A DNA stretch of 64,000 nt. Source: Rhodococcus sp. 14-2483-1-2 (GTDB lineage: Bacteria; Actinomycetota; Actinomycetes; Mycobacteriales; Mycobacteriaceae). A model generated the notes under the pieces. It was not told where the DNA came from, ran no database searches, and saw only the letters and a list, made by a program, of their open reading frames with translations. Shown one piece after another: positions 10,818 through 18,755 of the stretch (within the stretch, counting starts at the first letter, position 1; each line of letters starts with the position of its first letter). The translations under genes were made by a program, and so were the position numbers. The stretch is taken from NCBI RefSeq assembly GCF_002259405.1, contig NZ_NPFW01000021.1, forward strand, positions 496,001-560,000, read 5' to 3'.

Positions 10818-11533
10818 CGGAGATAGCTGTTCGGGTCCTCGAGGTAGCGACGCCAGTGCTGTACCAATTCGAGTTCGTCCCAGGTACTTCGGCGTAGACC
10901 GTGTTCGCCGACTTCGACGATGTCCGCACCGGGGGTCGACGCCAGAATCGGTGAGTGGGTCGCGCAGACGATCTGCGCGCCCTCGTTACCCAGCTCGGAC
11001 ATCAGTGCAACGAGCTGCAGGCTCGCGGTGAACGACAGGGCCGATTCCGGCTCGTCCAGAACGTAGAAACCGGGTTCGGCCAACATAGCGCCGAACATGG
11101 TCAGAAAACCTTCGCCGTGGCTCATCTCCGCGGTGTTCTCGTCCCAGAAGCCCGGCATGCCGCCGAGGTTCTCGGCCATGTCGAATGCGGTCTCGGCGCG
11201 CAGGAAGAAGCCGCGCTTGTTCGGTCGTGGTCCACGAAGCATTCGAGAACCCCGCGGCGTGGTCTCGAGTTCGAGTACCTCGCCGAGGGCGCTGGTCACC
11301 TCGTCGAGTCGACGTGATTGCTGCGCCGCCCGACCACCACGGGCATCGATACCGAAACCCTCGGCGATCGCCTCGACGAGGGTCGATTTACCGGAACCGT
11401 TGTCGCCGACCAGAATTGTGACCGGTGCCAGGAACTCGAGTCCGTCGCGAGCGAGGTCGGCGACAGCAGGCACGGTGAAGGGCCAGTCCGATCCGACGTC
11501 GTCGGCGTGGACGTGGGCGCGTTCTACGAACAT
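10802..11533 (-). CDS. AAA family ATPase (ABC/SMC-like fold, AAA_21 type)
   Basis: A soluble 243-aa ATPase of the predicted ATP-binding type found in many bacteria. Walker A is [18 protein letters not shown] (residues 40-57), an ABC-like signature MSHGEGFLTMF lies near residue 137, Walker B is FYVLDEPESALSF near residue 158, and the switch histidine is in CATHSPILAS. No transmembrane partner is encoded nearby, so transport is unlikely; members are linked to DNA or RNA maintenance or have no known role. A 58-aa ORF ends 3 bp upstream of its start and probably shares its transcript. Confidence 0.88.
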   Translation of the reverse strand: MFVERAHVHADDVGSDWPFTVPAVADLARDGLEFLAPVTILVGDNGSGKSTLVEAIAEGFGIDARGGRAAQQSRRLDEVTSALGEVLELETTPRGSRMLRGPRPNKRGFFLRAETAFDMAENLGGMPGFWDENTAEMSHGEGFLTMFGAMLAEPGFYVLDEPESALSFTASLQLVALMSELGNEGAQIVCATHSPILASTPGADIVEVGEHGLRRSTWDELELVQHWRRYLEDPNSYLRHLLD

Positions 11534-11536
11534 GGT

Positions 11537-11713
11537 TCAGGCAGTGACCAGGCGGTCGACGTAACCGGTCTCGTGGGCGGTGTCGGCGCTGCAGGTGTAG
11601 TAGACCCACTCCGCCGACCGGTCCGCCGAATCCCCGAAACGATGGTCGACCTTCGCTGCGCACAAACTGCCCGCACTGGTGTCATGACAACGGAGACTGC
11701 TGGGTATGTACAT
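11537..11713 (-). CDS. Small hypothetical protein, 58 aa, upstream of AAA ATPase
   Basis: Starts MYIPSSLRCHDTSAGSLC and has three cysteines (residues 9, 18 and 41), several histidines and no hydrophobic segment. A TACAGT hexamer ends 6 nt before the ATG on the minus strand, the same leaderless signature as many genes here, and its stop lies 3 bp before the ATPase start. These two facts are the evidence that it is real. No family is recognised. A longer version starting upstream would run through the tRNA and is unlikely. Confidence 0.45.
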   Translation of the reverse strand: MYIPSSLRCHDTSAGSLCAAKVDHRFGDSADRSAEWVYYTCSADTAHETGYVDRLVTA

Positions 11714-11719
11714 GACTCC

Positions 11720-11725
11720 ACTGTA
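11720..11725 (-). promoter_or_regulatory. Putative -10 for the 58-aa ORF/AAA ATPase pair
   Basis: TACAGT on the minus strand ends 6 nt before the ATG at 11713. GGAGTC in the spacer is too close to act as a normal Shine-Dalgarno site. Confidence 0.4.
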
Positions 11726-11787
11726 GGCGCGATCATGGGCGGCCATTACCGACCGCTCGATCGTGTCAAGACCGCGCTTCGCTGTTG

Positions 11788-11864
11788 TGGTGCCCTCGGT
11801 GAGACTCGAACTCACACTGGACGGGTTTTGAATCCGTTTCCTCTGCCAATTGGGATACGAGGGC
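11788..11864 (-). tRNA. tRNA-Leu (anticodon CAA), CCA encoded, short variable loop
   Basis: The minus strand folds as a cloverleaf: acceptor stem GCCCTCG/CGAGGGC (11858-11864 with 11792-11798), discriminator A and an encoded CCA (11788-11790), D-arm TCC/GGA with loop CAATTGGCAGA, anticodon stem ACGGA/CCCGT with loop TTCAAAA, and T-arm GTGAG/CTCAC with loop TTCGAGT. U33 followed by CAA predicts tRNA-Leu reading UUG. Odd features are a variable region of only 5 nt (CCAGT), where leucine tRNAs normally carry a long arm, and an A-C mismatch at the base of the anticodon loop. The tRNA body is 74 nt. Confidence 0.85.
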
Positions 11865-11984
11865 TGGCGTCTTTCAAGCAACGATTGACGAGTTTAGAAG
11901 ATGCGCTTTCGGGGGCGCGCACCGGTACCCTTCAGATGCTCGACGGCCCTGATGGGCGATGACTGTCAAAGGAGACCGATACAG

Positions 11985-12617
11985 ATGAATGCTCCTGGTG
12001 CGCACGGTACTGGCAAGCCCCCGCTTCGCGTGGTGGTCGCGGAGGACGAATCCCTGATCCGACTCGACCTCGTGGAGATGCTCCGGGAAGAGGGTTACGA
12101 CGTGGTCGGTGAAGCGGCCGACGGTCAGCAGGCGGTGGAGTTGGCCGTCGAACTGCGTCCCGATCTGGTGATCATGGATGTGAAGATGCCGCGTCGGGAC
12201 GGAATCGATGCGGCATCGGAGATCGCCGAGAAGCGCATTGCGCCCGTTGTCATTCTCACCGCGTTCAGTCAGCGCGAGCTGGTGGAGAAGGCGCGCGATG
12301 CCGGAGCGATGGCGTATTTGGTCAAGCCGTTCACCAAAGCCGACCTGATGCCCGCGGTGGAGTTGGCCGCCAGTCGTTTCGGTGAGATCTCCGCTCTCGA
12401 ATCCGAGATCGTGGATCTGCAGGACCGGCTCGAGACGCGCAAGCTCATCGAGAAGGCCAAGGGCATCCTGATGACCTCGCAATCGCTCACAGAACCGCAG
12501 GCGTTCAAGTGGATTCAGCGTGCCGCCATGGATCGCAGGACGACGATGAAGGCCGTCGCGGAGGTCGTGATCGAGACTCTCGGTACCCCCGCGAACAAGC
12601 CTGTGGCAGAGAGCTGA
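11985..12617 (+). CDS. pdtaR: ANTAR-domain response regulator PdtaR
   Basis: A 210-aa two-component response regulator whose output is RNA binding (transcription antitermination) rather than DNA binding. The receiver domain spans residues 14-127 with acidic residues E20/D21, phospho-acceptor D65 (VIMDVKMPRRDG), T in ILTAF and K in YLVKPF. A coiled linker (SEIVDLQDRLETRKLIEKAKG) leads to the ANTAR domain (residues 140-200: KGILMTSQSLTEPQAFKWIQ). ATG 11985 is preceded by AAAGGAGA at the correct spacing. Its partner kinase PdtaS is not in the window; in mycobacteria it is encoded elsewhere. Confidence 0.93.
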   Translation: MNAPGAHGTGKPPLRVVVAEDESLIRLDLVEMLREEGYDVVGEAADGQQAVELAVELRPDLVIMDVKMPRRDGIDAASEIAEKRIAPVVILTAFSQRELVEKARDAGAMAYLVKPFTKADLMPAVELAASRFGEISALESEIVDLQDRLETRKLIEKAKGILMTSQSLTEPQAFKWIQRAAMDRRTTMKAVAEVVIETLGTPANKPVAES

Positions 12618-12790
12618 TCGACCCGCGAAAGCTACGGACACGTAAAACTTCGACTCTCTAGGTCACAGTCAGGTCACGAGCGTCGTTCTAGGCCTTGCGA
12701 ATCAGCTCCGAGCATTAGCGTCTGACCCACACGTGAGCCACATGTAACTCAGGTGCGCTTCATCGACGAGCAATTTCAAGGAGAACCTAG

Positions 12791-14125
12791 ATGGCAATTC
12801 GGACCTATGTCCGCACGGCTGCGGTGCTGAGCGTTACCTCGCTCGCACTGTTCGGCTGTTCGTCGAGCGACGACTCGGGCTCGACCGACTCCACCAGTGC
12901 CAGCGGCGGCACTGCAGCCGCGGAAACGACCGTCTCCACCGACTGCACGCCCGAGCAGGCCACTGCCGGGGCAACTCCCGACACGGCACCGCTGGTGGTG
13001 GGAACCCTCCTCCCCGAGACCGGAACCCTGGCCTTCCTCGGCCCGCCCGAAGTTGCCGGCGTGCAGTTGGCCATCAACGACGTCAACGAAGCCGGTGGTG
13101 TCCTCGAGCAGCCCGTCACGCTCATCCCCGGTGACTCGGGTGACACGACGACAGATACCGCCAACACCACGGTGGACCGTTTGCTCGCCGGCGGCTCCGA
13201 CGTCATCGTCGGTGCAGCGTCGTCCTCGGTCTCGCTCAAGGTCATCGACAAGATCGCCAGCGCAGGCGTCGTGCAGTTCTCGCCGGCGAACACGTCCGAT
13301 CAGTTCGTCTGCTACCCGGACAAGGGCCAGTACTTCCGTACCGCACCCACCGACGTGCTGCAGGCCCAGGCCTTGTCCCAGCTGATCGCCCAGGACGGCG
13401 CGCAGCGCGTGTCCATCCTCGCGCTCAACGACCCGTACGGCACGGGCCTGGCCGCGAACACCGCGGACAACCTCGAAGAGGCGGGCATCGCGGCGGACCA
13501 GATCCAGACCACGATCTACGACCCGAACGCACAGTCGTTCAACGCCGAGGTCGACGGTGTGAAGAACTTCAACCCGGACGCCGTGGCCATCATCGGCTTC
13601 GAGGAGTCCGCGAAGATCATCACCCGTATGCACGAGATCGGCATCGGACCGTCCGACGGCACGCTGGTCTACGGCGTCGACGGCAACATGGGTAACGCCC
13701 TCGGTGAGTCGGTTGCACCGGGTCTGCTCGACACGATGCGCGGCACCACTCCGTTGACCGATGTCGGCACCGGATTCCAGGACCGTCTCAAGGTCGTCGA
13801 TCCGGCTCTGGTGGACTTCAACTACGCGGGTGAGTCCTACGACGCAGTGATCATCTCGGCGCTCGCTGCAGAGCAGGCCAAGTCGACGGCAGGCACCGAC
13901 ATCGCTGCCAACATCAACAGTGTCACCAAGGACGGCACCAAGTGCACCAGCTACGCCGAGTGCCTTCCGCTCGTCAAGGCCGGAACCGATATCGACTACG
14001 ACGGAATCACCGGCGCGCTGAACTTCAGTGACGCAGGAGAGCCCGCCACCGGTTCCTACGGCAACCTGGTCTTCGGACCGGACAACACCCTGACGACGGA
14101 AGATTACATCGTCGTCGGTGAGTGA
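12791..14125 (+). CDS. Branched-chain amino acid-type ABC transporter substrate-binding lipoprotein
   Basis: A 444-aa periplasmic-binding-protein-like (peripla_BP_6, LivJ/LivK type) receptor. The signal peptide ends in the lipobox LFGC with Cys23 as the lipidated residue, followed by a Ser/Thr-rich linker (residues 24-50). The binding fold covers residues 65-440 (VVGTLLPETGTLAFLGPPE, GGVLEQPVTLIPGDSGDT, DVIVGAASSSVSLKVID). AAGGAGA lies 5-12 nt upstream of the ATG. It is convergent with the livFGMH genes and supplies the only binding protein of that system in view. The ligand could be a branched-chain amino acid, amide or urea. Confidence 0.9.
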   Translation: MAIRTYVRTAAVLSVTSLALFGCSSSDDSGSTDSTSASGGTAAAETTVSTDCTPEQATAGATPDTAPLVVGTLLPETGTLAFLGPPEVAGVQLAINDVNEAGGVLEQPVTLIPGDSGDTTTDTANTTVDRLLAGGSDVIVGAASSSVSLKVIDKIASAGVVQFSPANTSDQFVCYPDKGQYFRTAPTDVLQAQALSQLIAQDGAQRVSILALNDPYGTGLAANTADNLEEAGIAADQIQTTIYDPNAQSFNAEVDGVKNFNPDAVAIIGFEESAKIITRMHEIGIGPSDGTLVYGVDGNMGNALGESVAPGLLDTMRGTTPLTDVGTGFQDRLKVVDPALVDFNYAGESYDAVIISALAAEQAKSTAGTDIAANINSVTKDGTKCTSYAECLPLVKAGTDIDYDGITGALNFSDAGEPATGSYGNLVFGPDNTLTTEDYIVVGE

Positions 14126-14143
14126 TCTGTAACTGTCACACAG

Positions 14144-14188
14144 CCTCTGGGCCCGAGTCCTCGATCAGGACTCGGGCCCAGAGGTTTT
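14144..14188 (+). terminator. Rho-independent terminator of the binding-protein gene
   Basis: An 18-bp perfect stem (14144-14161 with 14167-14184) with a 5-nt loop, followed by TTTT, located 19 nt after the stop codon. Confidence 0.9.
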
Positions 14189-14218
14189 CGTATGCGTCGC
14201 TTGTTCGACGGCAGCGAG

Positions 14219-14254
14219 AAGGCCCCGGTTCGATGGCGATCGAACCGGGGCCTT
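14219..14254 (-). terminator. Terminator hairpin at the end of the livHMGF transcript
   Basis: A perfect 16-bp stem (14219-14234 with 14239-14254) around a GGCG loop, 17 bp beyond the livF stop. Minus-strand transcripts meet it first, but its T-tract is weak (CTTCTC). Confidence 0.8.
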
Positions 14255-14270
14255 CGTCGTTGTCGAGCAG

Positions 14271-15071
14271 CTACTTCTTCTCTTTGCTTCCTGCCAGTGT
14301 GCCGAGGTACAGCTCGATCACCTTCGGGTCGTTCATCAATGCCGGACCGGTGTCGGTGTAGGCGTTGCGGCCCTGGTCGAGGACATAGCCACGGTCGCAG
14401 ATCTGGAGGCAGCGACGGGCGTTCTGCTCGACCATGATGATCGAGACGCCAGCTGCATTGATCTTCTTGCAGCGGATGAACACCTCGTCCTGGAACATCG
14501 GTGACAATCCGGCCGACGGTTCGTCGAGGAGCAGTACCGACGGCTCCATCATCAGTGCGCGTCCCATGGCGACCATCTGTCGCTCGCCGCCGGACAGCGC
14601 GCCTGCCTTGACCTTCTTGCGCTCACCGAGCAGCGGGAACAGCTCGCTGACGAACTCGAAACGCTCGCCGAACTTCTTGGGACGCAGATAGATTCCCATT
14701 TCGAGGTTCTCTTCGATGGTGAGCGACGGAAACACGTTCTGCGTCTGCGGAACGTAGCCGACTCCCTTGGTGACCAATACGTGCGCTTCTGCGGAGGTGA
14801 TGTTGTCACCTCGCAGTTTGACGCTGCCCTCACGGACGGCGACCAGCCCGAACAGGGTCTTGAGGAGGGTCGACTTTCCGGCACCGTTGGGCCCGATGAT
14901 GCCGACGATCTCCCCGTCGTTGAGGAAGAAGTTGCATTCGCTGAGGATGTTGACACCGGGGATGTACCCGGCCACCAGCCCATCGGCGCGCAGCAGTGCA
15001 CCCTCGGCGAGTCGCGCGTGCTCCTCGGGTGTCGCGGCGAATTCCGCAGGCGTCAATGTCTGTTCGCTCAT
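14271..15071 (-). CDS. livF: Branched-chain amino acid-type ABC transporter ATPase (LivF)
   Basis: A 266-aa cytoplasmic ATPase. Walker A GIIGPNGAGKSTLLKTLFG lies near residue 57, the Q-loop is in GYVPQTQNVFPSLT, the signature is LSGGERQMVAMGRAL and Walker B is VLLLDEPSAGLSP, followed by the switch His region IIMVEQNARR. In this family Q replaces the usual switch His (VEQN), which is typical of LivF. It carries a 30-residue N-terminal extension. Its ATG overlaps the livG stop by 1 bp (TGATG), so it is translationally coupled as the last gene of the livH-livM-livG-livF operon. Confidence 0.93.
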   Translation of the reverse strand: MSEQTLTPAEFAATPEEHARLAEGALLRADGLVAGYIPGVNILSECNFFLNDGEIVGIIGPNGAGKSTLLKTLFGLVAVREGSVKLRGDNITSAEAHVLVTKGVGYVPQTQNVFPSLTIEENLEMGIYLRPKKFGERFEFVSELFPLLGERKKVKAGALSGGERQMVAMGRALMMEPSVLLLDEPSAGLSPMFQDEVFIRCKKINAAGVSIIMVEQNARRCLQICDRGYVLDQGRNAYTDTGPALMNDPKVIELYLGTLAGSKEKK

Positions 15072-16165
15072 CAGTTGTCCTCCTTGGCCCGGTGTGAGCC
15101 GCCCTCGGCGACGTCGGGCGTCACTGGGCTGACGAACTCCGGTTCCGAAAGATCGCCTCCCGCTTCGAGTTCCTCTTTCTCGGCCTGCTTCAAGGCCTCG
15201 GCCAGTTCGGCGGTGGCTCCGACCGGATTGCCGTCGGCGTCGAATTCCAGAGCCTGATCGTGATGGCTACCGAGATACGCGTCGACGACGGCTCCGTTGT
15301 TGGAGAGCTCCTCCGCGGTGGACTCGGCGATGATGCTGCCCTGCGCCATCACCACCACCCAGTCACTGATGTCGCGGATGACGTCCATGTCGTGCTCGAC
15401 GAACACCACCGTCATACCGTCGTCGCGAAGCGACTTGATGTGCCCCAGAAGTGACTGCGTCAGAGCCGGATTGACCCCGGCCATCGGCTCGTCGAGCATG
15501 ACCACCGACGGATCGGTCATCAGTGCTCGCGCCATCTCCAGCAGCTTGCGCTGACCGCCGGACAACGAGCCGGCCAGGTCGTCGGCCTTGGCGTCGAGCT
15601 TGAAGCGGCTCAGTAGCTCGTATGCGCGTTCGGTGATCTGACGTTCCTGGGCCTTCCACGTCCACGGCATGAACGTGTTGATCATGCGTTCACCGCGCTG
15701 ACCGGTTGCACCCAGTCGAACATTGTCCAGCACAGTCAGTTTCGACAGCGCCTTGGTCAACTGGAACGTGCGCACCACACCTTTGCGGGCCACCTGGTGC
15801 GGATGCATCCGACCCAGTTCCTGGCCGTCCATCGACCACGTGCCGGTGTCGGGTCGATCGAATCCGGTGAGCAGGTTGAACAGGGTGGTCTTGCCTGCAC
15901 CGTTGGGCCCGATCAGACCGGTGATGCAGCCACGCTGAATTTCGAGGTGCGCCACGTCGACGGCTTTGAGGCCGCCGAAGGTACGCGAGACGCCGTCGAC
16001 CACCATGGTGGCGTCCGGCTTCGGCGCGCCGGGTTCGTTGGGCACACCGGCGAACAGGGCGGCGCGTTGATCGCTCGACAACGCCTGGGCAGCGCGTGAT
16101 TCGAGGGTGCTGGCTTTCTTGCTCGGTGCGGCCGTTGCAGCAGCATCCTTGCTCGGGTCAGGCAT
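15071..16165 (-). CDS. livG: Branched-chain amino acid-type ABC transporter ATPase (LivG), extended ends
   Basis: A 364-aa ATPase with Walker A LIGPNGAGKTTLFNLLTGF near residue 90, signature LSGGQRKLLEMARAL, Walker B VVMLDEPMAGVNP and VEHDMDVI (His switch). The LivG core is about 250 residues. This protein adds about 50 Ala/Lys/Ser-rich residues before it and an acidic tail of about 65 residues (ALKQAEKEELEAGGDLSEPE) after it, neither with a recognised domain. The start overlaps the livM 3' end by 8 bp, so translation is coupled. Confidence 0.92.
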   Translation of the reverse strand: MPDPSKDAAATAAPSKKASTLESRAAQALSSDQRAALFAGVPNEPGAPKPDATMVVDGVSRTFGGLKAVDVAHLEIQRGCITGLIGPNGAGKTTLFNLLTGFDRPDTGTWSMDGQELGRMHPHQVARKGVVRTFQLTKALSKLTVLDNVRLGATGQRGERMINTFMPWTWKAQERQITERAYELLSRFKLDAKADDLAGSLSGGQRKLLEMARALMTDPSVVMLDEPMAGVNPALTQSLLGHIKSLRDDGMTVVFVEHDMDVIRDISDWVVVMAQGSIIAESTAEELSNNGAVVDAYLGSHHDQALEFDADGNPVGATAELAEALKQAEKEELEAGGDLSEPEFVSPVTPDVAEGGSHRAKEDN

Positions 16166-17147
16166 TGAGTTGAACCTCTCGCTTGTTGCCGAGAATGCCC
16201 TGAGGTCTGAACACCATCAAGACGGCGATCAGGATTCCCAGGAGCACGAATCGCGTGGCACCGACCTGGGCGCCGGTGAGGTTGAGCACCGGGTCGTCGC
16301 CGGAGATCAATTGCCGCAGAATCGCATCGGGAATGGACAGCAGGAACCAGAAGAGCATCGCGCCCAGTACCGGGCCGAACACCGTTGCCGCCCCGCCGAG
16401 AATCAGTGCGCCGAAGGCGAAGAACGTCTGTGCGGTCGAGTAGAAATCGGGGTTGATGGACTGGGTCTGCAGTGCGTTGAACACACCGCCCATACCGCCG
16501 ATGACGCCACCGAGAACCAGTGCCTGCATCTTGTAGACGAAGACGTTCTTGCCCAGCGAGCGGGCAGCGTCCTCGTCCTCACGGACGGCCTTGAGGACGC
16601 GTCCCCAGGGGCTGTGTGTCAGGAGGTAGATCACTCCGCACAACAGCAGGACCAGGGTCCAACCGACGAGCATGGCCCACAGGTCGTTGCCCAGGAAGCG
16701 CACGCCGAGGAAGCTGTACGACTTGCCGCCCTCGAACGGACTCATGCTGGTGAACGGTCCGGCGAAGCCGGTGATGCCGTTTGTCGACTTGGTCACCGAA
16801 TCCGTTGCGGTCGAACGGAACACCAGTCGCAGAATTTCCGAGGCGGCGATGGTGACGATCGCGAGATAGTCGGCTCGCAGTCGCAGCGTCGGAATGCCGA
16901 GCACCAGGGCGAGCAGCCCGGCCGCGGCGAGTCCCACCAAAATGCCGAGCCAGAGCGGCTGTTCGTAGGTGATCGTGGTGATGCCGACGCCGTATCCGCC
17001 GAGCAGTGCGAAGCCGATCTGGCCGAAGTTGAGCAGTCCGGCGTAGCCGAAGTGCAGGTTCAAGCCGATGGCGAGCAGAGCGTAGAAGATGGCGGACGGG
17101 CCGACCAGCTGAGCGAGTGAGATCTGAAGTGCACCGATGATATCCAT
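16158..17147 (-). CDS. livM: Branched-chain amino acid-type ABC transporter permease (LivM)
   Basis: A 329-aa polytopic membrane permease with 8-10 hydrophobic segments from residue 10 on. Family signatures are LHFGYAGLLNFGQIGFALLG (residues 30-49) and the EAA-like cytoplasmic loop VREDEDAARSLGKNVFVYKM (residues 190-209), which contacts the ATPases. It ends with FRPQGILGNKREV, typical of LivM. It starts 7 bp after the livH stop and overlaps livG by 8 bp. Confidence 0.93.
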   Translation of the reverse strand: MDIIGALQISLAQLVGPSAIFYALLAIGLNLHFGYAGLLNFGQIGFALLGGYGVGITTITYEQPLWLGILVGLAAAGLLALVLGIPTLRLRADYLAIVTIAASEILRLVFRSTATDSVTKSTNGITGFAGPFTSMSPFEGGKSYSFLGVRFLGNDLWAMLVGWTLVLLLCGVIYLLTHSPWGRVLKAVREDEDAARSLGKNVFVYKMQALVLGGVIGGMGGVFNALQTQSINPDFYSTAQTFFAFGALILGGAATVFGPVLGAMLFWFLLSIPDAILRQLISGDDPVLNLTGAQVGATRFVLLGILIAVLMVFRPQGILGNKREVQLNA

Positions 17148-17154
17148 GTGAAGG

Positions 17155-18540
17155 TCACCCGATCCTTTGTCGCGAGCCGAGGATGCCCTGTGGGCGGACG
17201 ACGAGGATGAGAATCAAGACGAGCAACCCTCCGATGTATTTGAGATCGGGATTGATGACCAGCGTCGACCACTGCACGAGCAGACCGACGATGACGCAAC
17301 CGAGGAAGGCGCCGTAGGCCGTTCCCAGTCCACCGAGCGTGATGCCGGCGAACATGAGCAACAGGAGTTTGAAGCCCATCTCCCACTGCACGCGACCGCC
17401 GAGTTCGGAGAGCCCGAACAACACGCCGCCGAGGGCAGCCAGGCCACCGCCGAGGCACCAGACGAACGTGACCACGCGCTCGACGTTGATGCCGGAGGAC
17501 GCGGCGAGGTCCCGGTTGTCGGCCACCGCACGCATGGCCTTGCCGATCTTGGTGCGCTGCAACATCAGTGCAACGCCGACCAGCACGACGATGCTGATGA
17601 CGATGCAGGCGAGGTTGACGTTGGTGATCGACAGCGGACCCCAGTTGTTCTCGGTCTGAGCCTGGTAGTCGTCGAAGGGTTCGGAGCGGTCCGAGAAGAA
17701 GATCAGGATGAGATAGCGCAGTGCGATCGCGAGGCCGATCGTCACCACGAGCTGTGCGATGAGGCCGGTTCGTCGCTTGCGCAACGGCCGCCATATCAGG
17801 GCGTTGTTGAGCCAGCCGATCGCGACTCCCACGACGATCGCCAGCAGCGTGGCCGGAATCAGTTGTATCCCGACACTGACGTTGAAGAACCACGCCGCGA
17901 CGGCACCGAGCGTGACCATTTCTCCGTGCGCGAAGTTCGTCAGACCGGTGGTGCCGAAGATCAGACTCAGTCCGACCGCGGCGAGCGCGATGACGAGGCC
18001 GAAGCGAAAGCCGTCGACGGTGGTGCGGACGAACTTCTCGTAGAACGGGATGCTGGTGGCGGTTCTGGCCTCACCGAACGAGAAGATGACAGTGTTGGAA
18101 CGCCCTGCCTGCACATCGCGCTGGACCTCGCCCTGGACGCTGACCCCGTCGGGGAGCGTTTCCTGAACGACCTGGAATGTGTATGTGCCGGGAGACAATT
18201 CGAGGGTCCACCGGCCGCCGGTTTCACTGGTGGTGCGGGCGACTTCGGAGCCGGACGCGTCCAGCGCCGCGACATCGACGCCGATGAGTCGTTCGCCACC
18301 GTTGTTGAGAGATCCGGCGACGCTGACCGCGTCCGCAGGCGGTGCTTGTTCGGCGCTGGTCCCCGGTGCTGCCGGGGGAGTGGGGGTAGGTTCCTGGGCC
18401 AATGCCGGCGCACTGAACAGCAGCGCGGCAATGGAACTCAGAACGGCGAGTAGGAGTGTTCGCTGGAAGAGCCGAACGGCAGATCTTGCGCGCAACCTCG
18501 GCGGTTGCACCTTTCTGGTCCATCGAACATTTGGAGCCAC
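17155..18540 (-). CDS. livH: Branched-chain amino acid-type ABC permease (LivH) with added N-terminal extracytoplasmic domain
   Basis: A 461-aa protein, about 160 residues longer than a usual LivH. Residues 28-48 form a signal peptide ending in ALAQ, then a Pro-rich linker, then a beta-sandwich domain (residues 70-155: VSVAGSLNNGGERLIGVDVA, GGRWTLELSPGTYTFQVV) that looks like the carboxypeptidase-regulatory-like/prealbumin fold. The permease core follows (VGLSLIFGTTGLTNFAHGEM, AVADNRDLAASSGINVERV, VVRPQGILG). GTG 18540 is chosen because TCCGGAGGA lies 5 nt upstream. It is the first gene of the operon. The extra domain would face outside, where it could touch the lipoprotein receptor or the wall; that role is inferred. 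Confidence 0.9.
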   Translation of the reverse strand: MAPNVRWTRKVQPPRLRARSAVRLFQRTLLLAVLSSIAALLFSAPALAQEPTPTPPAAPGTSAEQAPPADAVSVAGSLNNGGERLIGVDVAALDASGSEVARTTSETGGRWTLELSPGTYTFQVVQETLPDGVSVQGEVQRDVQAGRSNTVIFSFGEARTATSIPFYEKFVRTTVDGFRFGLVIALAAVGLSLIFGTTGLTNFAHGEMVTLGAVAAWFFNVSVGIQLIPATLLAIVVGVAIGWLNNALIWRPLRKRRTGLIAQLVVTIGLAIALRYLILIFFSDRSEPFDDYQAQTENNWGPLSITNVNLACIVISIVVLVGVALMLQRTKIGKAMRAVADNRDLAASSGINVERVVTFVWCLGGGLAALGGVLFGLSELGGRVQWEMGFKLLLLMFAGITLGGLGTAYGAFLGCVIVGLLVQWSTLVINPDLKYIGGLLVLILILVVRPQGILGSRQRIG

Positions 18541-18741
18541 GCACGTCCTCCGGACGGTTGTCGTTGAGTCACGGGTTGGGGATTTACTGCAATTGTCGGA
18601 CTCTATCCGCTGAAACGACGCAAAATCGGCGACTGAGATTTCCGGAAAGTATCGGTTGTGTTTCGCGGTGCGCGACGCGCGCCGCGAGTGCGTTCGTGTC
18701 GTGGCACCTGCATCCGGCTACGAGTTGTCGGACCGGCTCCC

Positions 18742-18747
18742 TAGACT
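18742..18747 (+). promoter_or_regulatory. Putative polA -10 element (leaderless)
   Basis: TAGACT ends 8 nt before the polA GTG; GATCAATC between them has no ribosome binding site. Confidence 0.45.
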
Positions 18748-18755
18748 GATCAATC

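Noticed and set aside
16107..18453. Long plus-strand frames antisense to livM and livH
   Set aside because: Glu/Gln/Arg-rich low-complexity translations typical of antisense shadows of membrane-protein genes.
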